From the NCBI RefSeq assembly GCF_013375535.1, contig NZ_JABXJG010000001.1, forward strand, positions 2,460,001 to 2,524,000: 64,000 nt of DNA. Direction: 5' to 3'. The notes beneath the pieces are model-generated. The model saw only the letters and a list, made by a program, of their open reading frames with translations. It ran no database searches and was not told where the DNA came from. Shown here piece by piece: positions 29,106-39,069 of the stretch; position 1 is the stretch's first letter, and every line of letters starts with the position of its first letter. Both the position numbers and the translations under genes were made by a program. The DNA comes from Sphingobium sp. 15-1. Its GTDB lineage: Bacteria; Pseudomonadota; Alphaproteobacteria; Sphingomonadales; Sphingomonadaceae.

Positions 29106-29235
29106 TTTGGAGCGCGGGGCGTTGAATCGGACGCAGGCCACGCGCTCCAGTGTTTTGTCATCGCATCAGTTTTTGCGGAAAAAGCCGAGCTTGGAGGCAT
29201 GTGACTCCGGCTCGCCCGCTTTTCCGCACGATGCT
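29106..29235. repeat. AGAGCGCG / CCTGCGTCCGATT repeat, copy 1 (minus orientation)
   Basis: Read on the minus strand, this segment runs from CTAGAGCATCGTGCG through a TTTTTGCGG-type hairpin to CGTGGCCTGCGTCCGATTC and a GCGCTC end. It is clearly related to the segment at 41683-41781, in the opposite orientation. With the adjacent 29236-29380 element it fills the 359-base gap between pepN and parB, leaving no room for a gene. Confidence 0.75.
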
Positions 29236-29380
29236 CTAGGGCGTGTGAGGATTTAATTCAGGGGGGCGAAAATGGTGGATTTCGAGAACCGGCGCGCAGC
29301 ATACTTCAGTACGTGAGCACCGGAAGCGCAGAAGGCCGCCATTTGCAGCCCGCCATGGGCTGAATCCGCACACACCCTAG
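29236..29380 (-). repeat. 141-bp TA-flanked palindromic element, copy A
   Basis: The element starts GGGCGTGTGAGGATT and ends AATCCGCACACACCC, with TA on each side. The core is nearly identical to the second copy at 48993-49137, including CAGTACGTGAGCACCGG. Internal arms AAATGGTGG and CCGCCATTT give a second layer of pairing. The terminal TA plus the first G of the element form the TAG stop codon of parB. The structure suggests a miniature inverted-repeat element of the TA-targeting (IS630/mariner) type, but no transposase is present here. Confidence 0.8.
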
Positions 29381-30297
29381 ATTCGTTCGCCCGAGAGGCG
29401 CTGGCACAACATGTCGAGCTGATCCAGCGTCGAATAATGCAAGGAGAGGATGCCGCCCCCGCCCTGATCATAATCTATGTCCACCTTCACACCCAAAATG
29501 TCCGCCAGATGCTGCTCCAGGGCGGCGATGTCGGGATCATTTTCCTTGGGCGCGGCCACGCGCTTCCGGCTGGGCGCGTCGCTTCCCTTCTTGGCGCGGC
29601 GGACGAGCTGTTCTGTGTCGCGCACCGAAAGGCCCTTGGCTTCGACGGTGCGGGCAAGGCTCTCGCAATCGGGCGCGCCGATCAGGGCGCGAGCATGCCC
29701 CATGCTGAGCTTCTGTTCCATCACCTGCTGCTGGACCGGCGCGGGCAGATCGAGCAGGCGCATCAGATTCGCAACATGACTCCGCGACTTGCCGACGAGA
29801 CGGCCCAGCGCCTCCTGGCTGTGCTGGAATTCCGCGATCAGCTTGCGATAGGCTTCCGCTTCTTCGATCGGATTGAGGTCTTCGCGCTGGATATTCTCAA
29901 TCAGCGCGATTTCCAGCGTTTCCGCCTCGTCGAAATCCCGCACGATGGCGGGAATGCGGTGAAGCTGGGCGCGCTGCGCGGCGCGCCAACGGCGCTCGCC
30001 CGCAACGATCTGGAATCCGCCGCCATGCGGACGCACGATGATTGGCTGAATCACGCCCCGCTTGGCGATGCTGTCAGCCAGCTCCTGCAAGGCGCCCTCG
30101 TCGAAATGCCGGCGGGGCTGTTCGGGATGCGGCTGAATCAGCGCGACTTCAATGCTCTGGATTGCTTTGGTCGATGGCGGCGTGGCGGCAGTCGGCGCCA
30201 CCGGCTCTTCCCGCGCCACGTCACCCAGCAGCGCGGACAGGCCCCGCCCAAGCCCATGAGGACGCTTGGCGGACTTCATCGCATTTTCGTTACTCAA
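29377..30297 (-). CDS. parB: Chromosome-partitioning protein ParB
   Basis: ParB binds parS sites, spreads as a CTP-dependent clamp and works with ParA to segregate the origin. The 306-residue protein has the [11 protein letters not shown]-terminal ParA-interacting region, the CTP-binding GERRWRA motif, a helix-turn-helix region ([22 protein letters not shown]) and a C-terminal dimer domain. The TTG start overlaps the parA stop (TTGA) and is preceded by AGGAGG; an ATG six codons later is an alternative. The stop codon is supplied by an adjacent repeat element. Confidence 0.96.
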   Translation of the reverse strand: MSNENAMKSAKRPHGLGRGLSALLGDVAREEPVAPTAATPPSTKAIQSIEVALIQPHPEQPRRHFDEGALQELADSIAKRGVIQPIIVRPHGGGFQIVAGERRWRAAQRAQLHRIPAIVRDFDEAETLEIALIENIQREDLNPIEEAEAYRKLIAEFQHSQEALGRLVGKSRSHVANLMRLLDLPAPVQQQVMEQKLSMGHARALIGAPDCESLARTVEAKGLSVRDTEQLVRRAKKGSDAPSRKRVAAPKENDPDIAALEQHLADILGVKVDIDYDQGGGGILSLHYSTLDQLDMLCQRLSGERI

Positions 30298-31076
30298 GCA
30301 GCAACCTCCTGACGGGGCAGGCGCGCGATCAATTCACGGGCCAGGCGCATATAGGCTTCCGACCCCGGACAGCGGAAATCGTAGATCAAGGCCGGAACGC
30401 CATGACTGGGCGCTTCCGACAGACGCACATTGCGGGGGATGACGGTGGAAAAGACCAGATCGCCCAGGCAGGCGCGCACATCGTCGGCCACCTGATCGGT
30501 CAGCCGGTTGCGCCGGTCATACATGGTCAGCGCCACGCCCATGATGGAGAGGCCGGGATTGAAGCGGCCGCGAATGCGCTCAACGGTCTGGAGAAGTTGC
30601 GACAGCCCTTCCAGCGCGAAAAATTCGCATTGCAACGGTACCAGCAGCGATTGCGCCGCCACCATGGCATTGATGGTCAGCAGGCCGAGCGAAGGCGGGC
30701 AATCGATCAGGCAGATGTCCCAACGGCCAGGCTGCGCCTCCGACAGCACGCGTTCGAGCCGATGGGTGCGCTCCTCATATTCGATCAGTTCGATCTCCGC
30801 GCCGGACAGGTCTTGCGTCGCGGGCACGATGTCGAGCTTGGGCACCCGCGTGGTCAGAATGGCGTCTTCCAACGCGCAATTGCCCAGAAGCAGGTCATAG
30901 CTGGATTGGGCACGATCAGACTGGTTCACGCCCAGGCCGGTCGAGGCATTGCCCTGCGGATCGAGATCGACCAGCAACACGCGCAACCCGGTTGCGGCCA
31001 ATCCCGTGGCCAGATTGATGGCGGTGGTGGTTTTTCCGACGCCGCCCTTTTGATTGGCGATGGCAATACGGATCAT
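30294..31076 (-). CDS. parA: Chromosome-partitioning ATPase ParA (Soj)
   Basis: The 260-residue deviant Walker-A ATPase has [18 protein letters not shown] at its N-terminus, [16 protein letters not shown] and [17 protein letters not shown]. It drives ParB-parS complexes along the nucleoid. It overlaps rsmG upstream and parB downstream by 4 bases each, forming one tightly coupled operon from mnmG to parB. Confidence 0.97.
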   Translation of the reverse strand: MIRIAIANQKGGVGKTTTAINLATGLAATGLRVLLVDLDPQGNASTGLGVNQSDRAQSSYDLLLGNCALEDAILTTRVPKLDIVPATQDLSGAEIELIEYEERTHRLERVLSEAQPGRWDICLIDCPPSLGLLTINAMVAAQSLLVPLQCEFFALEGLSQLLQTVERIRGRFNPGLSIMGVALTMYDRRNRLTDQVADDVRACLGDLVFSTVIPRNVRLSEAPSHGVPALIYDFRCPGSEAYMRLARELIARLPRQEVAA

Positions 31077-31714
31077 CCTCGGCCTTTCCTCCTGACGGAT
31101 CGGACCGCCTGTGCGACGATGATGGCGCTGTCCGCGTCAGTCACACTGCGTTCCACGTGAAACGCACCTTGCCATGATCGACTCGCCGCCTCCAGTTCAT
31201 TCTGCGCATTTCGTCCTTTTGGCAGCACCCAAATCGTTTTTTCGTCAGACAGATGCACCGCCGACTCCCATAATTTGGGCAAGGGCGCATAGGCGCGCGC
31301 GCTGATGACAGCAGCACAGGCAGGCGGAACAGCCTCGACCCGTCCACCGAACACGCTGGCTTTGGACAGGCCGAGGTCGGAAATCACCCCGTTCAGAAAA
31401 TCGATCCGCTTGCGGCGCGATTCAACCATTTGGACAGGCCGGTCGGTGAGGATCGCGACGACGATGCCCGGCAGCCCGGCGCCCGATCCAAGATCGATCC
31501 ACTCCCCTGCCCCAGCCCCTTCCGCGAGCGGAATGAGCTGGGCCGAATCGACGATATGCCGCGCCCAAATATGGGGACGCGTCGATTCCGCGATCAGGTT
31601 TTGCTGCTCCATCTCCGTCAGGAGAATGGCGACATAGCGTTCCAGCCTGTCCCATGTTCCACGTGGAACATCGAACTGCCGGTTGAGCCATTCCCGCGCC
31701 TCGTCCTCCGTCAC
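31073..31714 (-). CDS. rsmG: 16S rRNA (guanine-527-N7) methyltransferase
   Basis: RsmG (GidB) methylates G527 of 16S rRNA. The 213-residue protein has the methyltransferase motif [18 protein letters not shown] and the family segment [14 protein letters not shown]. It carries two parS-like 16-mers within its coding sequence (31149-31164 and 31655-31670), which encode FHVERS and DVPRGTW. It overlaps mnmG and parA by 4 bases each. Confidence 0.96.
   Translation of the reverse strand: MTEDEAREWLNRQFDVPRGTWDRLERYVAILLTEMEQQNLIAESTRPHIWARHIVDSAQLIPLAEGAGAGEWIDLGSGAGLPGIVVAILTDRPVQMVESRRKRIDFLNGVISDLGLSKASVFGGRVEAVPPACAAVISARAYAPLPKLWESAVHLSDEKTIWVLPKGRNAQNELEAASRSWQGAFHVERSVTDADSAIIVAQAVRSVRRKGRG
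31149..31164. other. parS-like ParB-binding site in rsmG
   Basis: CGTTCCACGTGAAACG is an imperfect palindrome with the 14-base core of parS. It lies near the 3' end of rsmG, directly upstream of parA. Confidence 0.7.
31655..31670. other. parS site in rsmG (perfect palindrome)
   Basis: TGTTCCACGTGGAACA is a perfect 16-base palindrome matching the bacterial parS consensus. It lies near the 5' end of rsmG. Confidence 0.88.
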
Positions 31715-33561
31715 GCCGCGCGCCGCCGGATATGCACCAGAACGGCCGCCAAGGCGGCGGGGGTGATGCCGCGGATACGGCCCGCAGCCGCCAGCGTATC
31801 CGGACGCGCCGCATGCAACCGCTCGATCATTTCGGTGGACAAGCCGCCGACCGAAGCGAAATTGAAATCGGCGGGAATGGTGACGCGCTCATTCCGACGC
31901 ATTTCGGCAATCTCCGCCTCCTGCCGTTCTAGATAAGGCGCATAATGGGCGTCTTCCAAAATCTCATCCCGCACATCCGGCGCTATGGTCAAAAGCGATG
32001 GCGCAAGAGCGAAAAGCAAATCCCGACTCACCTCCGGGAAGCGTGCCCATTCGAACAGTGAACGGCGCGCGCCATCCTGCCTGACCGCCGCCCCGGCCCG
32101 CGCCATCTCGGTGGCGGACAAGCTGCGGTTCAATTCGCTCTCAGCCGCTTGGCGCTCCGCCTGACGCGAGGCGTAATGAGCGGCACGCTCCGGTCCCAAC
32201 AGGCCATGTCGAGCGCCGACCGGGCCCAGCCTGGTCCCCGCATTATCGGCGCGCAGCCGCAGACGATATTCGGCTCGCGCCGTCAGCATGCGATAAGGTT
32301 CGGTGACCCCCTGCAAAACCAGATCATCGATCATCACGCCGATATAGCTGCTCGCCCGGTCCAGGATCAGCGGTTCCTCGCCCCGCGCCCGCGCCGCCGC
32401 ATTGGCGCCGGCCACCAGGCCTTGCGCAGCCGCCTCTTCATAGCCGGTCGTGCCGTTGATCTGGCCCCCGCAAAAAAGGCCGGGGATAAGCCGCACTTCC
32501 AGCGTGGAGTCGAGCGCCCGCGGATCGATATGGTCATATTCCACCGCATAGCCGGGCACGACGATCTCCGCCCTTTCCAACCCTGCCATAGACCGGATCA
32601 TCGCCTGCTGAACATCGGCGGGCAAAGAGGTGCTGATGCCATTGGGATAGACGAGGTGGTCGTCCAGCCCTTCCGGCTCCAGGAAAATCTGATGCCCGTC
32701 CCGATCTCCGAAGCGGATGACCTTGTCCTCGATCGAGGGGCAATAGCGTGGCCCGCGCCCTTCGATCGCGCCGCTGAACAGCGGCGAGCGCCCCAGCCCT
32801 TCCCGGATGATGGCGTGGGTGCGATCATTGGTCCGGGTGATGGCGCAATGGAGTTGCGGCAAGACGCGGGCAGGGGAAACAGCGGACATGGTCCAACCGC
32901 CGCCATCGGAGGGCTGCTCTTCCAATCGCGCCCAGTCGATCGTGCGGCCGTCGATACGCGGCGGGGTGCCGGTCTTCAGGCGGCCGATCGGCAAATCCAA
33001 TGCGCGAAGCTGGATGCCCAGGGCCGTCGCCGCCCGCTCGCCCGTGCGTCCCCCGGCGCTGCTTTCCTCCCCTCTGAAAAGCTTGCCGCCCAGAAATGTG
33101 CCGGTCGCGAGAACCACCGCCGACGTGGGGAGCGTCCGCCCATCCGCAAGCGCCAATCCCGCCACCGCGCCTTGCGACAGGACCAATCCAACCGCTTCGC
33201 CCTCGACAATATCCAAACCTGATTGGGCATCCAGCAAGCGGTGGATTTCGGCGCGATAACGCTTGCGGTCAGCCTGAATGCGCGGCCCCTGAACGGCCGC
33301 CCCCTTGCTGCTGTTCAGCATGCGGTAATGGATCGCGGCGGCATCGGCGGCGCGGGCGATCAATCCATCCAGCGCGTCCACTTCGCGCACCAAATGGCCC
33401 TTGCCCAATCCGCCAATGGCGGGGTTGCAGGACATGGCGCCAACGGTCGCCTTGTCGAAGGTCAGCAGGGCGACCGAGGCACCCTTGCGCGCCGCCGCAG
33501 CCGCCGCCTCGCAGCCCGCATGGCCGCCGCCGACCACGATCACATCATAGCTTGTTCGCAT
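31711..33561 (-). CDS. mnmG: tRNA uridine-5-carboxymethylaminomethyl synthesis enzyme MnmG
   Basis: MnmG (GidA) binds FAD and, with MnmE, modifies the wobble uridine of several tRNAs. The 616-residue protein has the FAD motif [19 protein letters not shown], the MnmG signature [11 protein letters not shown] and the second signature around [20 protein letters not shown]. The partner gene mnmE is upstream, separated by a parS site. Confidence 0.97.
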   Translation of the reverse strand: MRTSYDVIVVGGGHAGCEAAAAAARKGASVALLTFDKATVGAMSCNPAIGGLGKGHLVREVDALDGLIARAADAAAIHYRMLNSSKGAAVQGPRIQADRKRYRAEIHRLLDAQSGLDIVEGEAVGLVLSQGAVAGLALADGRTLPTSAVVLATGTFLGGKLFRGEESSAGGRTGERAATALGIQLRALDLPIGRLKTGTPPRIDGRTIDWARLEEQPSDGGGWTMSAVSPARVLPQLHCAITRTNDRTHAIIREGLGRSPLFSGAIEGRGPRYCPSIEDKVIRFGDRDGHQIFLEPEGLDDHLVYPNGISTSLPADVQQAMIRSMAGLERAEIVVPGYAVEYDHIDPRALDSTLEVRLIPGLFCGGQINGTTGYEEAAAQGLVAGANAAARARGEEPLILDRASSYIGVMIDDLVLQGVTEPYRMLTARAEYRLRLRADNAGTRLGPVGARHGLLGPERAAHYASRQAERQAAESELNRSLSATEMARAGAAVRQDGARRSLFEWARFPEVSRDLLFALAPSLLTIAPDVRDEILEDAHYAPYLERQEAEIAEMRRNERVTIPADFNFASVGGLSTEMIERLHAARPDTLAAAGRIRGITPAALAAVLVHIRRRAA

Positions 33562-33600
33562 GCGCGCCCCTTAACAGAAGTGGGGCGCTCGGGTCAAAAC

Positions 33601-33616
33601 TGTTCCACGTGGAACA
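33601..33616. other. parS site between mnmG and mnmE (perfect palindrome)
   Basis: TGTTCCACGTGGAACA occurs in the 58-base gap between mnmE and mnmG. It is the only one of the four parS-like sites that is intergenic. Confidence 0.9.
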
Positions 33617-33619
33617 GGA

Positions 33620-34900
33620 CTATTTGCCGATGCAGAAACCGGCGAACAGACGATCGAGCATATCCTCGGTTCCCGCCTGTCCCGTCAGCAGGTCGATCGC
33701 GTGGCGCGCCTGCCGCAATTCTTCCGCCACGATCAATGAATCGCCGGATGCATGAGCTGCCGACAAATGGCTTTGCAACAGCGCCGCCGCGTCACGCTGC
33801 CGCTGATGCAGGGCATAGTCGCCCTCCCCCGGCAGCAGATTCTTTGCGCGGTCCAGCAGAAGGGAAACCAGTTCCCCCATCCCTTCCCCCGTCACCGCCG
33901 AGAGCCGGAGACCTGGACGGTCTTCGTCAGCCCGGTCGCATTGCGCCGACACCAGCACGGCGTCGCTGCGCGGCGCCTCATCCGGCGCGCCGAGCCATAA
34001 AATGATGTCCGCCGCTTCCAGCGCTCCCCGCGCCCGCTCCATGCCGATCGCCTCAATCCTATCGTCCGTCTCGGCGCGCAGCCCCGCCGTATCGGTGAAC
34101 AGGAAGGCGACGCCACCCAATGCGGCCGGCACTTCGATGCGATCCCGCGTCGTCCCGGCTATGTCAGACACGATGGCCGCATCCCGCCCGACGAGCCGGT
34201 TCAGCAGCGTCGATTTTCCCGCATTGGGCGGCCCGGCCAAAACCACCCGCACGCCATCGCGCAGCCGCTCCGCCGAGGGAGCCGCCAGCACGGCTTCGAC
34301 ATCTTCCGCCAGAGCGCAAATGCCCTCCCCGATCCGCGCCTCAATGCCCTCGTCAGGCACATCATCTTCATCGGAAAAATCCAGCGCCGCTTCGGTCATG
34401 GCCGACAGATCGAGCAACGTCCGCCGCCACCCATCCACCCGGCGGGAGAAATGCCCTTCGGCCATCAACAGCGCGGTGCGGCGCTGCTGCTGCGTCTCCG
34501 CGGCGAGAAGGTCGGACAGGCCCTCCACCGCATTCAAATCCATGCGGCCATTGGCGAAGGCGCGCCGGGTGAACTCCCCCGCTTCCGCCCGCCGCAATCC
34601 GGGCAAGACGCCCAGCGCCTCCTCCACCGCCGCGACGACGGCGCGTCCGCCATGGCAATGCAACTCGGCCAGATCCTCGCCAGTTGCCGTGCCGGGACCG
34701 GGGAACCACAGGACCAATGCGCGATCCAGCAGGCCGCCGTCACGCGGGTCGGTCAACAGGGATAGCCTTGCCCGGCGCGGGGACGGCAAATTGCCTGCCA
34801 GCGCGATAATAGCCGACCCCGCCGAGGGCCCGCTGATGCGAATCACGCCGATGCCGGATGGGGGCGCGCCGCTCGACAGGGCGTAGATGGTGTCCGTCAC
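33620..34900 (-). CDS. mnmE: tRNA modification GTPase MnmE
   Basis: The 426-residue protein has the N-terminal tetrahydrofolate-binding domain (TIYALSSGAPPSGIGVIRISGP), a helical domain and an inserted G domain with GPPNAGKSTLLN (G1), DIAGTTRD (G2) and DTAGLR (G3). It ends with the conserved FCIGK, whose Cys acts in the modification chemistry. It forms a complex with MnmG. It is followed downstream by the parS site and mnmG. Confidence 0.97.
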   Translation of the reverse strand: MTDTIYALSSGAPPSGIGVIRISGPSAGSAIIALAGNLPSPRRARLSLLTDPRDGGLLDRALVLWFPGPGTATGEDLAELHCHGGRAVVAAVEEALGVLPGLRRAEAGEFTRRAFANGRMDLNAVEGLSDLLAAETQQQRRTALLMAEGHFSRRVDGWRRTLLDLSAMTEAALDFSDEDDVPDEGIEARIGEGICALAEDVEAVLAAPSAERLRDGVRVVLAGPPNAGKSTLLNRLVGRDAAIVSDIAGTTRDRIEVPAALGGVAFLFTDTAGLRAETDDRIEAIGMERARGALEAADIILWLGAPDEAPRSDAVLVSAQCDRADEDRPGLRLSAVTGEGMGELVSLLLDRAKNLLPGEGDYALHQRQRDAAALLQSHLSAAHASGDSLIVAEELRQARHAIDLLTGQAGTEDMLDRLFAGFCIGK

Positions 34901-34920
34901 GGCGCTATCGGGAGAAGCGG

Positions 34921-35181
34921 TCAGCCCGCGCTCTTGTCGCCATTCTTGCTGGGCATCCCCGCCAGGCCGATGTCCATCATCTGCTTGAACAGCCGCATGC
35001 CGGCGTCACCCAGCGGCGAGAAGCTCTTGAACAAGGTTTCCATCTGCTCGACATTGGCGACCCCATCGAAGCTGTCGAGCATCGTCTTCACATATTTGTC
35101 GTGAATAGGGGTGACATCCGGCAGGCCAAGGAAAGCCCGAGCCTCCGCAGGGGTGCAGTCGACGTCCACGCTTACCTTCAT
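34921..35181 (-). CDS. DUF6489 family small protein
   Basis: The 86-residue protein begins MKVSVDVDCTPAEARAFLGL, which I recognise as the DUF6489 family found next to mnmE in sphingomonads. It is a predicted soluble, mostly helical protein ending in a Lys/Ser-rich tail. The function is unknown. It is the first gene ahead of mnmE, 20 bases apart, so probably in the same transcript. Confidence 0.8.
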   Translation of the reverse strand: MKVSVDVDCTPAEARAFLGLPDVTPIHDKYVKTMLDSFDGVANVEQMETLFKSFSPLGDAGMRLFKQMMDIGLAGMPSKNGDKSAG

Positions 35182-35270
35182 AACTCGCTACCTTTTGTTG
35201 CGGGCTCCCTTTACAACGCCTCATGCCGCAACATGGGCAGGCAAGGCAAATTTTTTGACGGCAAGGACGG

Positions 35271-35301
35271 TTGCGCTGAGCGAGGCAAGGCCCATTATAG
35301 A
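35271..35301 (+). promoter_or_regulatory. Candidate promoter for the dienelactone hydrolase gene
   Basis: TTGCGC (35271-35276) and TTATAG (35295-35300) are 18 bases apart, 28 bases before the start codon. A perfect TATAAT on the minus strand at 35294-35299 could serve the DUF6489-mnmE direction. AAGGAAAGG supplies the ribosome site. Confidence 0.4.
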
Positions 35302-35328
35302 AATCCGCAAGCAAGGAAAGGATAACCC

Positions 35329-36027
35329 ATGGCAGCATTCACATCCGTCTCCACGCTGGAGGGCGATGCCCAATTCGATGTCTATGTTGCCCGGCCGGAC
35401 GGCACGCCAAAGGCCGCCGTCGTGGTGATCCAGGAAATCTTCGGGGTGAATGAAGGCATTCGCCGCAAATGCGACAATTGGGCAACGGCGGGCTATCTTG
35501 CCTTGTCGCCGGACCTGTTCTGGCGGGAAAAGCCGCATATCGAGCTGGACGCCGATGTCCCGGAAGATCTGCAGACCGCCTTTGGTCATATGCAGAAGTT
35601 CAACCAGGATCAGGGCATCCGCGATATTGAGGCCACGATCAAGGCAGCGCGCGCCGAACTGGGCGAAGGCGGCAAGGTCGGGCTGGTCGGTTATTGCATG
35701 GGCGGGCGATTGGCGTTCATGTCGGCCTGCCGCACCGACGGCGATGCCTTTGTCGGCTATTATGGCGTCGGCATCGACGGCCTGCTGAACGAGCAGCATG
35801 CGATCGGCAAGCCGGTATTGCTGCATATTCCGACCGCCGACGGCTTCGTCCCGGCCGACGTGCAGCAGAAGATGCATGAGGGGTTGAAGGACAACCGCCA
35901 TGTGACGCTGCACGACTATGCGGGACTCGATCATGGATTTGCCGCCGAAATGGGCGCGCGCCGGAATGAGGCTGCCGCGCAGCTCGCGGACGGCCGCACC
36001 GCCGATTTCTTCGCGGCCCATCTCTGA
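35329..36027 (+). CDS. Dienelactone hydrolase family protein
   Basis: The 232-residue alpha/beta hydrolase has the Cys nucleophile motif GYCMGGRLAF, an Asp in the TADGFVPADV region and the His in YAGLDHGFA, the Cys-Asp-His triad of dienelactone hydrolases. Classical members open dienelactones in chloroaromatic degradation, but most chromosomal paralogues have unknown substrates. It is likely co-transcribed with the quinone oxidoreductase gene 15 bases downstream. Confidence 0.92.
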   Translation: MAAFTSVSTLEGDAQFDVYVARPDGTPKAAVVVIQEIFGVNEGIRRKCDNWATAGYLALSPDLFWREKPHIELDADVPEDLQTAFGHMQKFNQDQGIRDIEATIKAARAELGEGGKVGLVGYCMGGRLAFMSACRTDGDAFVGYYGVGIDGLLNEQHAIGKPVLLHIPTADGFVPADVQQKMHEGLKDNRHVTLHDYAGLDHGFAAEMGARRNEAAAQLADGRTADFFAAHL

Positions 36028-36042
36028 CGGGAAGAGGACGGC

Positions 36043-37011
36043 ATGACGCAGGCATGGCGGATGGTGGCCCTGAGCCATGGCGGGCCAGAAGTGATTGCGC
36101 GGGAGGATTTCGATCCAGGCCTGCCGGGTGAAGGTGAACTGCTGATCGCGCAGGATGCCGTCGGGCTCAATTTCATCGACATTTATTATCGCACCGGCCT
36201 TTACCCCGCGCCGCTGCCCACCCCGCTCGGCGCGGAAGGCGCGGGCCACGTCGCCGCCGTCGGCGCCGGGGTGACGGGCTTTGCCGTGGGGGACAAGGTG
36301 GGCTGCGCGACCGGGCTTGGCGCCTATGCCACCCATCGGATCGTGCGGGCGGACCAGACGGTGAAAATTCCCGACGCCGTCAGCACGCAGGATGCCGCGG
36401 CCATGATGCTGAAGGGCATGACCGCCTGCTATCTGGCGGAGGACATCGTCCCCCTGCGGGCCGGGCAGGTCGCGCTCGTCCATGCGGCGGCCGGCGGCGT
36501 CGGCTCTGTACTGGTGCCCTGGCTGCGGGACAAGGGCGTCATCGTGATCGCCCATTGCGGCTCGGCGGAAAAGGCCGCGCAGGTGGATGCGGAGCATAGC
36601 CTGCACGGCGCCTTCGATGGCCTGGCCGCGACCGTGCGGGAGATCACGGCAGGCAAGGGCGTGGACGTCGTCTATGACGGCGTCGGCAAGGATAGCTGGA
36701 GCGCATCGCTGGCTTCGCTCAAGCGGCGCGGGATGATGGTCAGCTACGGCAATGCGTCGGGCGCGGTGCCGCCGGTCAGCCTGCTCGACCTCAGCCGGGG
36801 CGGGTCGCTTTACGTCACTCGCCCTGGCCTGTTCGACTATATCGCCACGCCCGAAGAACTGGCGCGCACCGCCGAACGGCTGTTCGACCGCATGGCGCGA
36901 GGCATCGTCAGCGCGGTCGTGGGTCAGCGCTTCGCCCTTGCCGACGCCGCCGAAGCGCATCGGGCGCTGGAGGCGCGGAAAACCACGGGCAGCACGCTGC
37001 TGATCCCATGA
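36043..37011 (+). CDS. NAD(P)H:quinone oxidoreductase (zeta-crystallin type)
   Basis: The 322-residue medium-chain reductase has the GroES-like N-terminal domain (LNFIDIYYRTGLYPAPLP, without the structural zinc site) and the nucleotide-binding motif AAAGGVGSVLVPW. The layout and the VYDGVGKDSW segment match QOR1-type quinone reductases acting by one-electron or hydride transfer with NADPH. The physiological acceptor is not identifiable. Confidence 0.93.
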   Translation: MTQAWRMVALSHGGPEVIAREDFDPGLPGEGELLIAQDAVGLNFIDIYYRTGLYPAPLPTPLGAEGAGHVAAVGAGVTGFAVGDKVGCATGLGAYATHRIVRADQTVKIPDAVSTQDAAAMMLKGMTACYLAEDIVPLRAGQVALVHAAAGGVGSVLVPWLRDKGVIVIAHCGSAEKAAQVDAEHSLHGAFDGLAATVREITAGKGVDVVYDGVGKDSWSASLASLKRRGMMVSYGNASGAVPPVSLLDLSRGGSLYVTRPGLFDYIATPEELARTAERLFDRMARGIVSAVVGQRFALADAAEAHRALEARKTTGSTLLIP

Positions 37012-37150
37012 GCGGTAGCGGGCGGGAGTAACGCGTGGGAAGCCGGCCCCATGAAGGGCCTGGCTTCACAGCGTTGAAAACAGGATATTTTCCCCGGCAT
37101 ATGGCATATTATGCTCGACCACGGCAGGCCGGAATGGCAAGGCGCGGTTG

Positions 37151-38169
37151 ATGCATGTTCTTGCGCCCTTGCTCGCGCCCTTCTGGCTCGCTCAGCTTTC
37201 ACCGGCGCCAAATCCTTTGCCGACAATCCGCTGATCGGTTCGCCCCGGCTGAATGCGCTGGGGCTGCACGCCGGGCGGGCGCGGCTGGCCCAGGCGATGA
37301 CAGCGCGGCGGCGCAAGCGACTGGCGGCCGCCGTCGATCCCGCTGACCGCGCCGCGTTCGACCGGGACGGGGTGGTCGAGATTCGCGACTTCCTGCCGGG
37401 CGCGACGTTCCGCGCCTTGCAGGACCAGCTCTTCTCCTACCGCGGTCCGGCGCGGGAGATGGTTCAGGGCGACACGATCACGCGGCGGCTGGCGCTGGAC
37501 CCCGCCGCCCGACGCGCCATCCCGGCCTTCGAAGCCTTCCGCCGGGATGCTCGCTGGCAGGCATTGTCCCGCTATGTTTCCGGCTTCGACATAGAGCCGC
37601 TGCTCTACGTCCAGTCCATCCTGCCGCAGCGGCGCGACGCCGCGCCCGACCCGCAACTCGCTTTCCATGCCGACACCTTTTATCCGGCGATGAAGGCATA
37701 GCTGTTTCTGGAGGATGTGCCGGTCGAAACCGGTCCCTTCGCCTATGTGAAGGGTTCGCACCGGTTGACGCCGCAGCGGCTGGCCTGGGAAAAGCAGCGC
37801 AGCCTGAACGCGCGCGACGGCGATTGCCGCCTTTCGGCGCGGGGGTCGCTGCGCATCGATGTCAGCGAACTGGCCGCGTTGGACCTGCCGCAGCCCAGCA
37901 TCTATTCGGTGCCCGCCAACACATTGCTGATCGCTGACACGTTCGGCTTTCATGCGCGCAGCCGGGCCAGCACCCCCGCCACGCGGGTCGAGATTTGGGC
38001 CTATGGCCGCCGCAACCCGTTCCGGCCAGCCAAGGGATGGGATGTCTGGAGCCTGCCCGGCATAGCCGAACGCCGGATTCCGCTGCGCTGGTGGCTGGGC
38101 GACAAGGCCGCCCGTCTGATCAGGCAACCGTGGCGGCCAGTGGGCCTCAAGGGCGCGGCGGACGGGTGA
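37151..38169 (+). pseudogene. PhyH-type (phytanoyl-CoA dioxygenase) gene with frameshift and amber codon
   Basis: From ATG 37151 the frame reads MHVLAPLLAPFWLAQL, then must shift by one base at CAGCTTTCACC (37193-37203) to continue with FTGAKSFADNPLIGS. One T appears lost from a T-run. The main frame then runs to an in-frame TAG at 37699-37701 and continues open with LFLEDVPVETGPFAYVKGSH to 38169. TAG stands where homologues, from memory, have a Trp (TGG). The iron-binding HxD (FHAD) is before the stop and the second His (FGFHARS) after it, so a truncated product would lack a ligand. Confidence 0.85.
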
Positions 38170-38202
38170 TCCGCGGAACCCCCACCCCTTATCATAGCGA
38201 GC

Positions 38203-38270
38203 CGTGTTGCTGCGCAGGCAGGAACCCGGTTCAAGCGGCGGGACTGGGTTCCTGCCTGCGCAGCAACACA
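38203..38270. repeat. Palindromic repeat, CGTGCTCCTGCGAAGG family, copy 5 (divergent)
   Basis: Arms CGTGTTGCTGCGCAGGCAGG and the matching complement carry paired substitutions (TTGC/GCAA, AACCC/GGGTT) that keep the stem intact. It lies between the pseudogene and the convergent TerC gene. Confidence 0.88.
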
Positions 38271-38284
38271 GGTGCCCAATCTCT

Positions 38285-39004
38285 TTAGACGAAGAGCGTC
38301 AATATGCCGACCTGATGGTCGACGACGCCGTCATAGATCATCTTGATCGCGACATAGATGATGACCGCCAGGCCCAGATAGGCGATCCAGCGGAAGCGCT
38401 CGATATATTTGGCGATGATGTTCGCGGCGATGCCCATCAGCGCCACGGAAAGAATAAGCCCGATGATCAGGATGCCGGGATGATCCCGCGCCGCGCCGGC
38501 CACCGCCAGCACATTGTCGAGGCTCATCGAAACGTCCGCGACCGCGACCGCCCAGGCCGCGCCCGCAAAGCTCTTGGCCGGACGCAGGCCGGATATGTCG
38601 TCGTCGCTGGTGTCGGGCGTGTCCCCGCCCCGCTTTGGGTGAAGTTCGCGCCACATCTTGAACGCGACCCAGAGCAGCAGCAGCCCGCCCGCCAGGATCA
38701 GGCCGACGATCTGCATCAACTGCGTCACCACCAGAGCGAAGCCGATGCGCAGCACCAGCGCGGCGATGATGCCGATCAGGATCACCTTCTTGCGCTGCTC
38801 CGCCGGAAGGCCCGCTGCCAGCGCGCCGACGACGATGGCATTGTCCCCCGCCAGCAGCACGTCGATCATCAGCACCTGACCGAAAGCGGCCAGCGCGGCG
38901 GGCGAACCGATATTACTGAAATCATTGACGATATGCGCCCAGATGTCGGCAGGCGAACCCAGCCCTTGAGCGGCAGCGGCGGCTGTGGCGATAAGATCGA
39001 GCAT
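38285..39004 (-). CDS. TerC family integral membrane protein (YjbE-like)
   Basis: The 239-residue protein has about seven membrane helices. The paired TerC motifs are MIDVLLAGDNAIVVGALA and VADVSMSLDNVLAVAGAA, with membrane-embedded Asp and Asn residues that probably bind metal. YjbE/TerC proteins export divalent metals, Mn2+ in several bacteria. A charged cytoplasmic loop lies between the halves. It follows the rho gene on the same strand after a hairpin. I do not recognise a manganese riboswitch upstream. Confidence 0.9.
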   Translation of the reverse strand: MLDLIATAAAAAQGLGSPADIWAHIVNDFSNIGSPAALAAFGQVLMIDVLLAGDNAIVVGALAAGLPAEQRKKVILIGIIAALVLRIGFALVVTQLMQIVGLILAGGLLLLWVAFKMWRELHPKRGGDTPDTSDDDISGLRPAKSFAGAAWAVAVADVSMSLDNVLAVAGAARDHPGILIIGLILSVALMGIAANIIAKYIERFRWIAYLGLAVIIYVAIKMIYDGVVDHQVGILTLFV

Positions 39005-39043
39005 TGCGCCTGATGTCCCCTGAAATTACGGCCCTAAAATAAT

Positions 39044-39069
39044 GGCCGCCAGACCGAAGTCTGACGGCC
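39044..39069 (-). terminator. Intrinsic terminator downstream of rho
   Basis: On the minus strand, GGCCGTCAGAC and GTCTGGCGGCC form a stem with one mismatch and a TTCG tetraloop, followed by ATTATTTTA. It lies between rho and the terC-like gene. A second inverted repeat (GGCCGAAT / ATTCGGCC) occurs between this hairpin and the rho stop. Confidence 0.6.

Noticed and set aside
26420..29380. Mobile island around the repeats between pepN and parB
   Set aside because: Flanking genes are conserved housekeeping genes, no integrase or tRNA is present, and the gap is fully filled by small repeats.
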